Below, in pieces: positions 7,379 through 15,554 of a DNA stretch of 29,993 nt. The notes beneath the pieces are model-generated. The model was not told where the DNA came from, did not search any database, and was given only the letters and a program-made list of their open reading frames with translations. The position numbers were made by a program, and so were the translations under genes. Origin of the DNA: Polaromonas sp. UBA5171 (lineage in GTDB: Bacteria; Pseudomonadota; Gammaproteobacteria; Burkholderiales; Burkholderiaceae_C); contig DHWX01000105.1 in the NCBI GenBank assembly GCA_002413395.1, forward strand, positions 1-29,993. Reading direction: 5' to 3'. Position 1 is the first letter of the stretch, and every line of letters starts with the position of its first letter.

Positions 7379-8326
7379 TCAATAGCGTCGGGCCTGCGAC
7401 AGTTCGGCAAACAATTCGCCATACAAACGATAGCGCGTGGCGCTTATTTCACCTGCTCTAGATCCCGATTTGACCTCTGAAATCACGCTGCACCCTGGCT
7501 CATGCAGGTGGGTGCAGTTGTAGAACTTGCAGTCCTGCGCGTGGGCTTTGAGGTCTGGCATGTAGTTGGCCAGATGCATCGGGTCAATCTGGTGCAGGCC
7601 AAACTCCTGAAAGCCCGGCGAATCGATCAGCGCGCTGGCTCTGGCTGCGTCAAGCCAGTACAACGTAGTGCTGGTGGTCGTGTGCTTGCCGGAGTTCAGC
7701 GCCTGCGATATTTCCGCAGTCAACACCTGCGCGCCGGGAATCAGTAAATTGATCAGGCTGCTTTTGCCAGCACCCGATGGACCCAGTACCAGTGTTTTTT
7801 TGCCGCGCAGCAGCTCGCGCAACTGGGCTGTTTGCGCGTCATTGGCTATGGGTGGATCGGTTGTCGGTTTGACTGCCAGCGGCACGACCTGGTAGCCCAT
7901 GGCACGGTAGGGCGCCAGCTTGGCCCAAGCGCGCGCGAAGGGTTCGGTCAGATCGCTTTTGTTCAGCGCAATGATGGGGCTGATGCGCTCGGCTTCGGCC
8001 GCAATCAGCGCGCGCGTCAGCTGACTTTCCGAGAACTCGGGTTCAGCCGCGATCAGGATCAGCACCTGGTCGAGGTTGGCCGCAAAAGACTTGGTGCGCA
8101 TGTCATCCTGTCGGTAAAACAGGTTGCTGCGTTCTTCGACTTTTTCAATCGTGCCTTCGTCTTGCGAGGGGAGCCACTGCACGCGGTCACCGACGATGGC
8201 TTGGCTTTTTTTGCCGCGCGGGTGGCAGATCAGGCGCTGCCCGCTCGCAGTCTCCACTAGGCAATGCCGACCGAAACCGGCAACCACTAGGCCGGGCAGG
8301 GTAGTGGATGAGGAGACTGTCGTCAA
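7379..8326 (-). CDS. rsgA: Small ribosomal subunit biogenesis GTPase RsgA
   Basis: RsgA is a circularly permuted GTPase that checks late 30S assembly and helps release RbfA. In the 315-residue product the G motifs appear in the permuted order: NKSD (G4, 122-125), GPSGAGKSS (G1, 182-190), then DSPG (G3, 235-238). An OB-fold precedes them (about 10-75). The C-terminal zinc finger has C266, C271, H273 and C279 in CKFYNCTHLHEPGC. Its ATG overlaps the stop of the dehydratase gene by 4 bases (8323-8326), so it is the third gene of a translationally coupled M48-dehydratase-rsgA unit. Confidence 0.96.
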   Translation of the reverse strand: MTTVSSSTTLPGLVVAGFGRHCLVETASGQRLICHPRGKKSQAIVGDRVQWLPSQDEGTIEKVEERSNLFYRQDDMRTKSFAANLDQVLILIAAEPEFSESQLTRALIAAEAERISPIIALNKSDLTEPFARAWAKLAPYRAMGYQVVPLAVKPTTDPPIANDAQTAQLRELLRGKKTLVLGPSGAGKSSLINLLIPGAQVLTAEISQALNSGKHTTTSTTLYWLDAARASALIDSPGFQEFGLHQIDPMHLANYMPDLKAHAQDCKFYNCTHLHEPGCSVISEVKSGSRAGEISATRYRLYGELFAELSQARRY

Positions 8327-8643
8327 GCCAGCAGCGCGTCAACCTTGGACGCGCAGAAAAAATCACTGACCGAAATGCCACTCACGTCGTGCGTATTGAA
8401 GCGCACCGTGCATTGGCCGTAGTTCAGTGCCAGATCGGGGTGATGGTCCTCGGCGTTGGCAATAAAGGCCACCGCATTCACGAAACCCATGGTCTCGTGA
8501 AAGTTTTTAAAGGCAAAGGTTTTTTCAAGCGCGCCGTCCATCACGCGCCACCCCATTGCCCGCTCGCCATTGAGCTGGCTTAGCTGAGTGACAATCTCGG
8601 TGGCGCTCAGCGCGCGACGATTTTGGTGAACGGGGCGGCTCAT
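8323..8643 (-). CDS. Pterin-4a-carbinolamine dehydratase
   Basis: This 106-residue enzyme dehydrates 4a-hydroxytetrahydrobiopterin made by aromatic amino acid hydroxylases and so regenerates the pterin cofactor. The active-site signature is visible: FVNAVAFIANAEDHHPDLAL (about residues 53-72) with the paired histidines, then NYGQCTVRFNTHDVSGIS. The length matches the PhhB/PCD family. Start and stop overlap both neighbours by 4 bases, giving coupled translation with the M48 peptidase upstream and rsgA downstream. No hydroxylase gene lies in the window, so its partner must be elsewhere. Confidence 0.93.
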   Translation of the reverse strand: MSRPVHQNRRALSATEIVTQLSQLNGERAMGWRVMDGALEKTFAFKNFHETMGFVNAVAFIANAEDHHPDLALNYGQCTVRFNTHDVSGISVSDFFCASKVDALLA

Positions 8644-9929
8644 GGAGCTGCGCTTTCAAGAGAACGGGTCATCCGGCTCAGTCTTTCGGAGGCGGGCGGA
8701 TGTGAATAGTAAAACGTCACAAACACCGGGTCGGGCGTGAGCGTGCTGGCATTATCCTGGTAGAGCTTGAGCAGTGCACTTTGCAGATCCTTGCCGTCGG
8801 TTTGCGCGACGGCGTAGGCGTCGGCCTCGAACTCATGCTTGCGCGAGAGCTGGGCGAACAGCGGAGAGATAAAAAAGCTCAAGAGCGGGACCACCAGCAA
8901 GAACAGCAGCAGGGCTAGCGCGTCGTTGGTCCCGGAAAGGTTCGGTTTGACACCAAGCCCCGTGTAAAACCAGGCCTGTGTTGACAGCCAACCCAGCAAC
9001 GCGAAACCCGCCAGACTCATGGCAAACATCGCGGCAATGCGCTTGAGGACGTGCTTGTGCTTGAAGTGGCCGAGCTCGTGCGCCAGCACCGCATCGACTT
9101 CGCTGGGGCTCAGTTGCTCAAGCAGCGTGTCGTAAAACACCACGCGCTTGGCCGCGCCAAAACCGGTGAAGTAGGCATTGGCGTGTGCCGAACGCTTGCT
9201 ACCATCCATCACAAACAGGCCCTTTGCCGCAAATCCGCAGCGCTGCATCAGCGCTGTCACGCGCGCCTTCAGGGCTTCGTTTTCCAGCGGCTTGAATTTA
9301 TTGAACAGCGGCGCAATCACGGTGGGAAAGAGTACCAGCACCAGCAGGTTGAAACCAATCCAGGCGCTCCAGGCCCAGAGCCACCACAAGCGGCCCGCGC
9401 TGCCCATCAGCCATAGGATCAGTGCCACGATCGGTAGGCCGATGACGATGCCCACCAGCACGGACTTCACGAGGTCGGTCAACCACAGATACAGCGTCAT
9501 CTTGTTGAAACCAAAGCGCTCCTCAATCCTGAAGGTGCTATACAGCGTGAAGGGCAGGTCCAGCAGGCCGCTGATGAGGCCGAAAGCCGCCAGCAAGGCC
9601 AGTTGCGGCAGCAGTTTGCCGTAAGCGGCCAGGCTTGAGTGAATCAGCGCCTGGTTTAGCGCATCGATGCCGCCCATCAGCGTCCAGCCCAGCAGCAGAA
9701 CGGCGGCAAAAGCCGTTTCCAGCATGCCAAAGCGCGCCTTGGTGATGGTGTAGTCGGCTGCCTTCTGGTGTGCCTGCAGTGAGACGGTGGCGGCAAACGC
9801 GGCGGGCACGGCATTGCGGTGCTGTGCCACATGACGGATTTGCCGTGAAGCCAGATAGAGTCTCGCGAGCAACCCCGCGACCAGAACGGCTGAAAACAGC
9901 AGGGTGAGCAAAAATGAATAGTCGGACAT
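8640..9929 (-). CDS. M48 family (Ste24/CAAX-like) membrane zinc metallopeptidase
   Basis: The 429-residue inner-membrane protease has a helical N-terminal half (helices near 5-25, 70-90, 105-130, 150-200) of the CAAX-protease type, then the M48 catalytic part. HELGH (284-288) supplies two zinc ligands and the catalytic Glu, and EFEAD (366-370) supplies the third ligand. Two further helices lie at 300-322 and 336-360. Bacteria lack prenylated CAAX substrates, and relatives act in membrane protein quality control, so the substrate is unknown. It is first in a three-gene unit; its start is only 35 bases from the divergent orn start. Confidence 0.92.
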   Translation of the reverse strand: MSDYSFLLTLLFSAVLVAGLLARLYLASRQIRHVAQHRNAVPAAFAATVSLQAHQKAADYTITKARFGMLETAFAAVLLLGWTLMGGIDALNQALIHSSLAAYGKLLPQLALLAAFGLISGLLDLPFTLYSTFRIEERFGFNKMTLYLWLTDLVKSVLVGIVIGLPIVALILWLMGSAGRLWWLWAWSAWIGFNLLVLVLFPTVIAPLFNKFKPLENEALKARVTALMQRCGFAAKGLFVMDGSKRSAHANAYFTGFGAAKRVVFYDTLLEQLSPSEVDAVLAHELGHFKHKHVLKRIAAMFAMSLAGFALLGWLSTQAWFYTGLGVKPNLSGTNDALALLLFLLVVPLLSFFISPLFAQLSRKHEFEADAYAVAQTDGKDLQSALLKLYQDNASTLTPDPVFVTFYYSHPPASERLSRMTRSLESAAP

Positions 9930-9964
9930 GGTTCGCAGTTTAGGCTATCAGCGAGAATCGCAAG

Positions 9965-10528
9965 ATGCCTGAAATCGAACCCCTGCTTAAAAAATCAGAC
10001 CAGAACCTGGCCTGGATTGACTGCGAAATGACCGGGCTCGACCCGGAAAAGGAACGCCTGATCGAAATTGCCGTTATTGTGACCGGTCCGCAACTCACGC
10101 CGCGCATTGAAGCCCCGGTGCTGGTGATCCACCAGTCCGACGAGCTGCTGGGCCAGATGGACAACTGGAACAAGGGCACGCATGGCCGCACCGGCCTGAT
10201 CGACAAGGTCAAGGCAAGTACCCTGACCGAAGCAGAAGCTGAAAAGCAATTGCTGGTTTTTCTGGCGCGGTACCTGCCCAAAGGCACGACGCCGATGTGC
10301 GGCAACACCATTAGCCAGGACCGGCGTTTTCTGATTAAGTACATGCCCAAACTTGAAGCATTTTTTCATTACCGTAATGTTGATGTCAGTACCTTCAAGG
10401 AGTTGGCCAAGCGCTGGCGGCCAGAGGTTTACAGTGCATTCAAAAAGCAGCAGAACCATACGGCGCTGGCCGATGTGCATGAATCGATCGATGAGCTGGA
10501 ACATTACCGGACTCATTTCCTGAGATAG
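9965..10528 (+). CDS. orn: Oligoribonuclease
   Basis: Orn is a DEDDh 3'-5' exonuclease that degrades two- to five-base RNAs, including pGpG from cyclic-di-GMP breakdown. The 187-residue protein has D19 and E21 in WIDCEMTGLD, D119 in CGNTISQDRRF, and H165 and D170 in NHTALADVHESIDELEHYR. It is of normal size, with a slightly longer N-terminus (MPEIEPLLKKSDQN) than E. coli Orn. The start at 9965 lies 35 bases from the divergent M48 gene, so the two promoters must overlap each other or the coding ends. Confidence 0.96.
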   Translation: MPEIEPLLKKSDQNLAWIDCEMTGLDPEKERLIEIAVIVTGPQLTPRIEAPVLVIHQSDELLGQMDNWNKGTHGRTGLIDKVKASTLTEAEAEKQLLVFLARYLPKGTTPMCGNTISQDRRFLIKYMPKLEAFFHYRNVDVSTFKELAKRWRPEVYSAFKKQQNHTALADVHESIDELEHYRTHFLR

Positions 10529-10683
10529 TCTTAAAGGTTTTTGTCCAATCAGCCCTTGATTCACGGGCGCAGTGAACCATTAAAAAATAGAGCCAAAAGA
10601 AGTTTTCAGCGATTGAAAAAACGGCAATGGTGCTCTTTCAATGCGGCGGGCACGGGCACGGGCTGGTGTATTTTCAAAAATCG

Positions 10684-10692
10684 TGTCATAAT
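10684..10692 (+). promoter_or_regulatory. Candidate extended -10 promoter of the DEAD-box helicase gene
   Basis: TG-T-CATAAT (TG at 10684-10685, hexamer at 10687-10692) fits an extended -10. It would start transcription about 245 bases before the helicase ATG. No convincing -35 is seen. Confidence 0.3.
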
Positions 10693-10826
10693 CACAAACT
10701 TGTTGGATGCACGGGGTGCGCCGCATTTGTACATCTACCTCACACTTTTTGACTCTGCCTATCAGGGTCACCGCTTCAGGCACCGGTTTTTTTCGGGAGT
10801 CGCCCGAGGCGAAATATTCGTTTGAT

Positions 10827-10908
10827 GGTTGATGTTTTATTAACCATGAACGAAGCCTTGCCGCTACGCGGCAGGTGGCTGTTTCTTGTTCGCCCGCAAA
10901 AATTGTAA
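10827..10908 (+). promoter_or_regulatory. Structured helicase leader: two hairpins and a 20-codon upstream reading frame
   Basis: The 415 bases between orn and the helicase contain no ordinary gene. Hairpin 1 pairs 10827-10833 (GGTTGAT) with 10839-10845 (ATTAACC) around a five-base loop. Hairpin 2 pairs 10857-10864 (CTTGCCGC, after allowing one G-U) with 10868-10875 (GCGGCAGG) around TAC. Between them an ATG at 10846 opens a frame of 20 codons ending in TAA at 10906-10908 (peptide MNEALPLRGRWLFLVRPQKL), 35 bases before the helicase ATG. Hairpin 2 lies inside this small frame. Long structured leaders are common for cold-induced RNA helicases; whether this one regulates is inference. Confidence 0.35.
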
Positions 10909-10943
10909 AAAGCGGCGCGTGCGAGTGATTATTGAGAAAAAAC

Positions 10944-12779
10944 ATGACTGACTCTTTTGAGGCTCGCGGCGACTTTTTGGCCGAAGCCGACACCGACACC
11001 ATTTCCGATACGGAATTCAACGTGATTCCCGACTTCTCCGACGCGCCTGTTGATGCACAAACCTCGCTCGAAGCGATTGCACCCGAGCCTAACGGTTTCG
11101 TGAAGCTGGGCCTGGCCCGGGAACTGCTGCAAGCCGTGGCCGATCTGGGGTTTACCCAGCCGACCACCGTGCAGATGGCCACCATCCCCAAGGCGATGCA
11201 GGCGCTCGATGCTGATCCAAAGGCATCGAAATTCACTGATCTGCTGGTCTCCAGCCAGACTGGCAGTGGCAAGACCGCCGCCTTCCTGCTGCCCGTGCTG
11301 CACACACTGCTTAAGCAGCAGGAAGAAGCCGAACGCCATGAACGCGCTGAATTTGAGCGCCTCAGCGCCGAAGCCATTGCCCGCGGCGAAGCACCACTAA
11401 AAAAACCCAAGCGCAAGGATCCGACCAACGCGCGCAACTTCAAGCCCGCCACGCCAGGCGCGCTGATTCTCTGCCCGACACGCGAACTGGCCCAACAGGT
11501 CTGCGCTGACGCGATTGATCTGGTGCGCCATTGCCGCGGCTTGCGCATTGCCAATGTGGTGGGCGGTATTCCTTACCAGTTGCAAATTGCCAAGCTGCAA
11601 AATGCTGACCTGGTGGTGGCCACGCCCGGCCGTCTGCTCGATTTGCAGCGCAGCATGCAGATCAAGCTCGACAAGGTGCAATTCCTGGTGGTTGACGAGG
11701 CCGACCGTATGCTCGACCTCGGCTTTGCCGACGACCTGACCGAAGTCAACCAGCTCACCATTGAGCGCAAGCAGACCATGATGTTCAGCGCCACCTTTGC
11801 GCCGCGCATCATGCAACTCGCGACCCGCGTGATGCGCCAGCCGCAGCGCGTGGAAATTGACTCGCCGCACGAAAAACATGCGTCGATCACGCAGTCGCTG
11901 TTGTGGGCTGACAACATGACGCACAAGCGCAAACTGCTCGATCACTGGCTGCGCGACGCCAGCATCAACCAGGCCTTGGTGTTTGCCTGTACGCAGGTCG
12001 AATGTGATGGCTTGGCCAATGATCTGGTGCAAGAAGGCTTTAGCGCCGTGGCGCTGCATGGCGCCTTGGGCCAGGGCCTGCGCAACCGCCGCCTGATGGC
12101 TTTCCGTGACGGCCGTGTGCAGATTCTGGTGGCCACCGACGTGGCCGCCCGTGGCTTGGACGTGCCGACCATCACCCACGTGATCAACTACGGCCTGCCG
12201 ATGAAAGCCGAAGACTATGTACACCGCATTGGACGCACTGGCCGTGCCGGTCGTGAAGGCAAGGCGATCACGATTGCCGAGTTTCGCGATCGCCGCAAAA
12301 TTCAGGACATTGAGCACTACACGCAGCAAAATCTCAAGCCCAGCGTGATTGCCGGTCTGGAGCCACAACAGCGTTTCGCGCCCACCTCTGATCGCCCACG
12401 CGGCAATTTTGGCAATGGCCCGGATCGTGGTGGCCGCGGCTTTGGCGGCGGTAGCCGGTTCGGCAACGACCGTGCGCCCTCGGGTGGTTTCGGAGGTGGC
12501 GCTTATGCCGGCAAAAAACCCGCTTTTGGTGCTGACCGTGGTGGTTTCGGCAACAATCGTAACGAGCGCACACCGTTTCAGGCGCAAGGTAATGGCGGCG
12601 CTTTCGATGAGCGCAACGCCCGTGGCCCGCGTCGCGATGACCGCAGCTTTGGCGACCGTTCGGACGGTTTTACACCTCGTGCTGATTTTGCCGACCATAA
12701 GAGCGCTTTTGCCAAACCGGCCGGCAAGGTGTTTGTCCCGCGCGATGCGCAAAAGCGCCCGGCACGCCCGACACGTTGA
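10944..12779 (+). CDS. DEAD-box ATP-dependent RNA helicase with glycine/arginine-rich tail (RhlE-like)
   Basis: The 611-residue protein unwinds RNA duplexes with ATP. An acidic N-terminal extension (1-50) precedes the core: Q-motif region GFTQPTTVQMATIP (69-82), Walker A SSQTGSGKT (103-111), a Lys/Glu-rich insertion (124-168), PTRELA, ATPGR, DEAD (251-254), SAT (282-284), then TDVAARGLD (398-406) and HRIGRTGRAG (427-436). From about 480 to the end the protein is low-complexity, rich in Gly, Arg, Phe and Asn (RGG/FGGG runs), a typical RNA-binding, condensate-prone tail. The ATG at 10944 is preferred to a TTG at 10932. Expression may be set by the long structured leader; a strong terminator follows at 12800. 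Confidence 0.93.
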   Translation: MTDSFEARGDFLAEADTDTISDTEFNVIPDFSDAPVDAQTSLEAIAPEPNGFVKLGLARELLQAVADLGFTQPTTVQMATIPKAMQALDADPKASKFTDLLVSSQTGSGKTAAFLLPVLHTLLKQQEEAERHERAEFERLSAEAIARGEAPLKKPKRKDPTNARNFKPATPGALILCPTRELAQQVCADAIDLVRHCRGLRIANVVGGIPYQLQIAKLQNADLVVATPGRLLDLQRSMQIKLDKVQFLVVDEADRMLDLGFADDLTEVNQLTIERKQTMMFSATFAPRIMQLATRVMRQPQRVEIDSPHEKHASITQSLLWADNMTHKRKLLDHWLRDASINQALVFACTQVECDGLANDLVQEGFSAVALHGALGQGLRNRRLMAFRDGRVQILVATDVAARGLDVPTITHVINYGLPMKAEDYVHRIGRTGRAGREGKAITIAEFRDRRKIQDIEHYTQQNLKPSVIAGLEPQQRFAPTSDRPRGNFGNGPDRGGRGFGGGSRFGNDRAPSGGFGGGAYAGKKPAFGADRGGFGNNRNERTPFQAQGNGGAFDERNARGPRRDDRSFGDRSDGFTPRADFADHKSAFAKPAGKVFVPRDAQKRPARPTR

Positions 12780-12799
12780 TTCGTTGATTCGTTGATAGA

Positions 12800-12842
12800 C
12801 ACCCCCATAAGGCCGCTTGATGCGGCCTTTTTCATGGGGGTG
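12800..12842 (+). terminator. Strong intrinsic terminator after the helicase gene
   Basis: Inner stem AAGGCCGC (12809-12816) pairs with GCGGCCTT (12822-12829) and runs into TTTTT (12828-12832). An outer stem CACCCCCAT (12800-12808) pairs with ATGGGGGTG (12834-12842). The symmetry and A-run/T-run could stop transcription from either side. Confidence 0.85.
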
Positions 12843-12942
12843 CCGTACGCAGACCGCTTTTTCCGCAGTGCCCGTGCCAAGTTCAGTCTGTGAGAAGCAG
12901 CGGAATCATTGCACAATCAAGCCATAAAACTGAAGGCTACTC

Positions 12943-14553
12943 ATGAACTTCGACTTCGGAAATCCCTACTTTTCAACCCGACTTCCGTTGTTTGCCCGGA
13001 ATGTGGTTTCCACCTCGCATCCGCTGGGCGCGCAGGCCGGCTTGCGCATGATGCTCAAGGGTGGCAATGCGGTGGACGCGGCGATTGCCGCCGCCGCCGC
13101 CATGACCATTGTCGAGCCGGTCAGCAATGGGCTGGGCAGCGATGCATTCTGCATTTTGTGGGATGGCAAGGAACTGCATGGGCTGAATGCATCGGGGGGT
13201 GCGCCGCAAAGCTGGACGCCCGAATACTTCCAACACAAATATGGCGCCGAGGCTCAGACCCCGCCCAAGCGCGGCATTGACTCGGTCACGGTGCCGGGTG
13301 CCGTGGCGAGCTGGGTTGCACTGAGTGAGCGCTTTGGCAAGCTGCCGTTTGCCGACTTGATGGAGCCTGCCATTGATATCGCCGAGCGGGGCTACCTGCT
13401 GCCGACCGTGGTGCAACAAAAGTGGGCGGCCGCTGCCGGGGAACTGCATGCGCAGCCGGGTTTTGCTGCGACTTTTTTGCCGTGGGGCCGCGCGCCCAGG
13501 GTGGGCGAGCTGTTTCAGTTCAGGGCGGCAGCCAAAGCGCTGCGGGCCATCGCCGCGAGCCGGGGAGTCGCTTACTACGGTGGCGCCATTGCCCAGGCAA
13601 TTGAAAAGTTTGCCGCGCAAAACGGCGGCAGCATCACCGCGAAAGACTTTGAAAACTATCAACCCGAATGGGTCAAACCCCTCGCGAAGGACTACCGAGG
13701 CTACACCCTGCACGAGATTCCTCCCAACGGGCAGGGCATTGCGGCGCTGATGGCGCTGGGCATTCTGGATCAATTCGATATGGCAGGGCTGCCGGTTGAT
13801 GGTGTGGATTCGCAGCATTTGCAGATCGAAGCGATGAAGCTGGCGTTTGCCGATGTCTATCGCTACGTCGCCGAACCCTCGTCAATGGCGGTGAGTCCCA
13901 CGCAAATGCTCGATGACCATTACCTCGCCTCGCGTGCCAAACTCATCAACATGAACAAGGCTCAGGATTTTGGCGCGGGCAACCCTGTCAAGGGCGGCAC
14001 GATTTACCTTACGGCGGCAGATGAAAACGGCATGATGGTGAGCTTCATTCAGAGCAACTACCTGGGTTTTGGCTCGGGCTGCGTCGAGCCAAAATTTGGC
14101 ATCAGCCTGCAAAACCGCGGCTACAGCTTCAGCTTGCGGCCGGGTCCCAATCAGGTCGCGCCGGGCAAGCGCCCGTTCCATACCATCATTCCCGCCTTCC
14201 TCACCAAAGACGGCCAGTCGGTCATGAGCTTCGGCGTGATGGGCGCCAACATGCAGCCGCAGGGACAAATGCAGACGCTGGTGCGCATGCTCGACCATGG
14301 CCAGAGCCCGCAGGCTGCCTGCGACGCACCACGCTGGCGCTACAACGCAGGCTTTGAAGTCAGCGTTGAAGCCGCCATCCATCCGCAGACCGCGCAAGGC
14401 TTGGCAGAGCGTGGCCACCGCATGAAAGTCATTCATGATGTTTACCAGGACTTTGGTGCCGGCCAGTTCATCTGGCGCGCCGGGAACCCTAAAGTCGAAG
14501 GCTATGTGGCGGCCAGCGATGCCCGACGCGATGGCCAGGCTGTGGGTTTTTAA
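12943..14553 (+). CDS. Gamma-glutamyltransferase family protein (cytosolic YwrD-like type)
   Basis: The 536-residue precursor has the Ntn-hydrolase fold of gamma-glutamyltransferases, which cleave themselves to free a catalytic threonine. N-terminal marks are STSHPLGAQAGLRMMLKGGNAVDAAIA (in pieces: STSHPLGAQAGLRM, LKGGNAVDAAIA) at about 24-50 and PVSNGLGSDAF. The predicted self-cleavage Thr is T353 in KGGTIYLTAAD, followed by SFIQSNYLGFGSG. No signal peptide is seen, unlike secreted GGTs, so it should act in the cytosol; relatives include YwrD and amidohydrolases such as oxamate amidohydrolase, so glutathione may not be the substrate. The start at 12943 follows GAAGGCTACTC. Confidence 0.88.
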   Translation: MNFDFGNPYFSTRLPLFARNVVSTSHPLGAQAGLRMMLKGGNAVDAAIAAAAAMTIVEPVSNGLGSDAFCILWDGKELHGLNASGGAPQSWTPEYFQHKYGAEAQTPPKRGIDSVTVPGAVASWVALSERFGKLPFADLMEPAIDIAERGYLLPTVVQQKWAAAAGELHAQPGFAATFLPWGRAPRVGELFQFRAAAKALRAIAASRGVAYYGGAIAQAIEKFAAQNGGSITAKDFENYQPEWVKPLAKDYRGYTLHEIPPNGQGIAALMALGILDQFDMAGLPVDGVDSQHLQIEAMKLAFADVYRYVAEPSSMAVSPTQMLDDHYLASRAKLINMNKAQDFGAGNPVKGGTIYLTAADENGMMVSFIQSNYLGFGSGCVEPKFGISLQNRGYSFSLRPGPNQVAPGKRPFHTIIPAFLTKDGQSVMSFGVMGANMQPQGQMQTLVRMLDHGQSPQAACDAPRWRYNAGFEVSVEAAIHPQTAQGLAERGHRMKVIHDVYQDFGAGQFIWRAGNPKVEGYVAASDARRDGQAVGF

Positions 14554-14616
14554 GAATACATCTTGATCCATAGTTCAGAACAAATATTGCCTTTGACCCA
14601 AGAGGGGAGGGTACAA

Positions 14617-15504
14617 ATTACTACAAAAAGCATAACGGCAGGCTTATTGCTCGCCACCTTCGGGGCAATTGCGTTCAGCGGCAAGGCGATCATCGTCAAG
14701 CTGGCTTACCGCTATGGCGTCGATGCGGTCACGCTGATCATGTACCGCATGCTGTTTGCGCTGCCGCTTTTTGCCATGATGGCCTGGTGGGCCAGCCGGG
14801 GCAGGGTGCCCCTCACGCGCAAGGATTGGTTGGGTGTGCTCTGGCTCGGGTTGACTGGCTACTATCTGGCCAGCTTTCTGGATTTTGCGGGGTTGGCGTA
14901 TGTCACCGCGTCGCTCGAGCGGCTGATTCTGTATCTCAATCCCACCCTGGTTTTGTTGCTCGGACTGGTGTTGTACCAGCGGCGCATCACGGGGCGGCAG
15001 ATCGTAGGCATGCTTATTAGCTACTGTGGTGTGGTGCTGGTGTTTGGCCATGAAATTAGGCTGCAGGGCGCTGACGCGGCGCTGGGCGCGCTACTGGTCT
15101 TTCTGAGTGCGGTCAGCTATGCGGTGTATTTGGTTTACAGTGGTGAGCTGGTAGGGCGTCTTGGATCCACGCGGCTGGTCGGACTGGCCTCGACGGTGGC
15201 CTGCCTGCTGTGCATCATTCAGTTTGTCGTTCTCAGGCCAATGAGCACTGCTGCCGTGGCTCCCGAGGTAATCTGGCTGTCGCTGCTTAACGCCACCCTG
15301 TGCACGGCCGTGCCGGTGCTGATGGTGATGATGGCGATCGAGCGCATTGGTGCCAGTATGGCAGCGCAAACGGGGATGGTGGGTCCCATGTCGACCATTT
15401 TGATGGGGGTGGTGATTCTGGGTGAACCTTTTACCGCCTGGGTGGCCGCAGGCACCGTGCTGGTGATTGTCGGGATTTTTGTGTTTACCAGGGCGGGTCG
15501 TTAG
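14617..15504 (+). CDS. EamA/DMT family permease (possible ATT start)
   Basis: This is a ten-helix drug/metabolite transporter superfamily permease with two EamA repeats (about residues 6-135 and 150-290 from the chosen start), for example GAIAFSGKAIIVKLAYRYG, LERLILYLNPTLVLLLGLV and MVGPMSTILMGVVILGE. The substrate is unknown. The only strong Shine-Dalgarno is GAGGGGAGG at 14602-14610, six bases before an in-frame ATT at 14617. The nearest legal starts (TTG at 14563, 14587 or 14593) have no ribosome binding site and add a polar lead that family members lack. I therefore give the ATT as the likely start; a sequencing change of ATG to ATT, or use of a TTG, is the alternative. It ends 50 bases before the SDR gene. 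Confidence 0.75.
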   Translation: MTTKSITAGLLLATFGAIAFSGKAIIVKLAYRYGVDAVTLIMYRMLFALPLFAMMAWWASRGRVPLTRKDWLGVLWLGLTGYYLASFLDFAGLAYVTASLERLILYLNPTLVLLLGLVLYQRRITGRQIVGMLISYCGVVLVFGHEIRLQGADAALGALLVFLSAVSYAVYLVYSGELVGRLGSTRLVGLASTVACLLCIIQFVVLRPMSTAAVAPEVIWLSLLNATLCTAVPVLMVMMAIERIGASMAAQTGMVGPMSTILMGVVILGEPFTAWVAAGTVLVIVGIFVFTRAGR

Positions 15505-15554
15505 GGAGGCTCTCCTCAAGGCACCGCTGTTATGACTGTTATAAAGGAATCAAC

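Noticed and set aside
11397..12752. 451-codon open frame on the minus strand
   Set aside because: It lies wholly opposite the DEAD-box helicase, whose motifs are intact. Its translation is rich in His/Gln/Arg/Ala with no domain, as expected from GC-rich antisense sequence.
12775..12796. Three near-copies of GTTGATTC at the helicase stop
   Set aside because: It is a short direct repeat that includes the stop codon; no function suggested beyond replication slippage.
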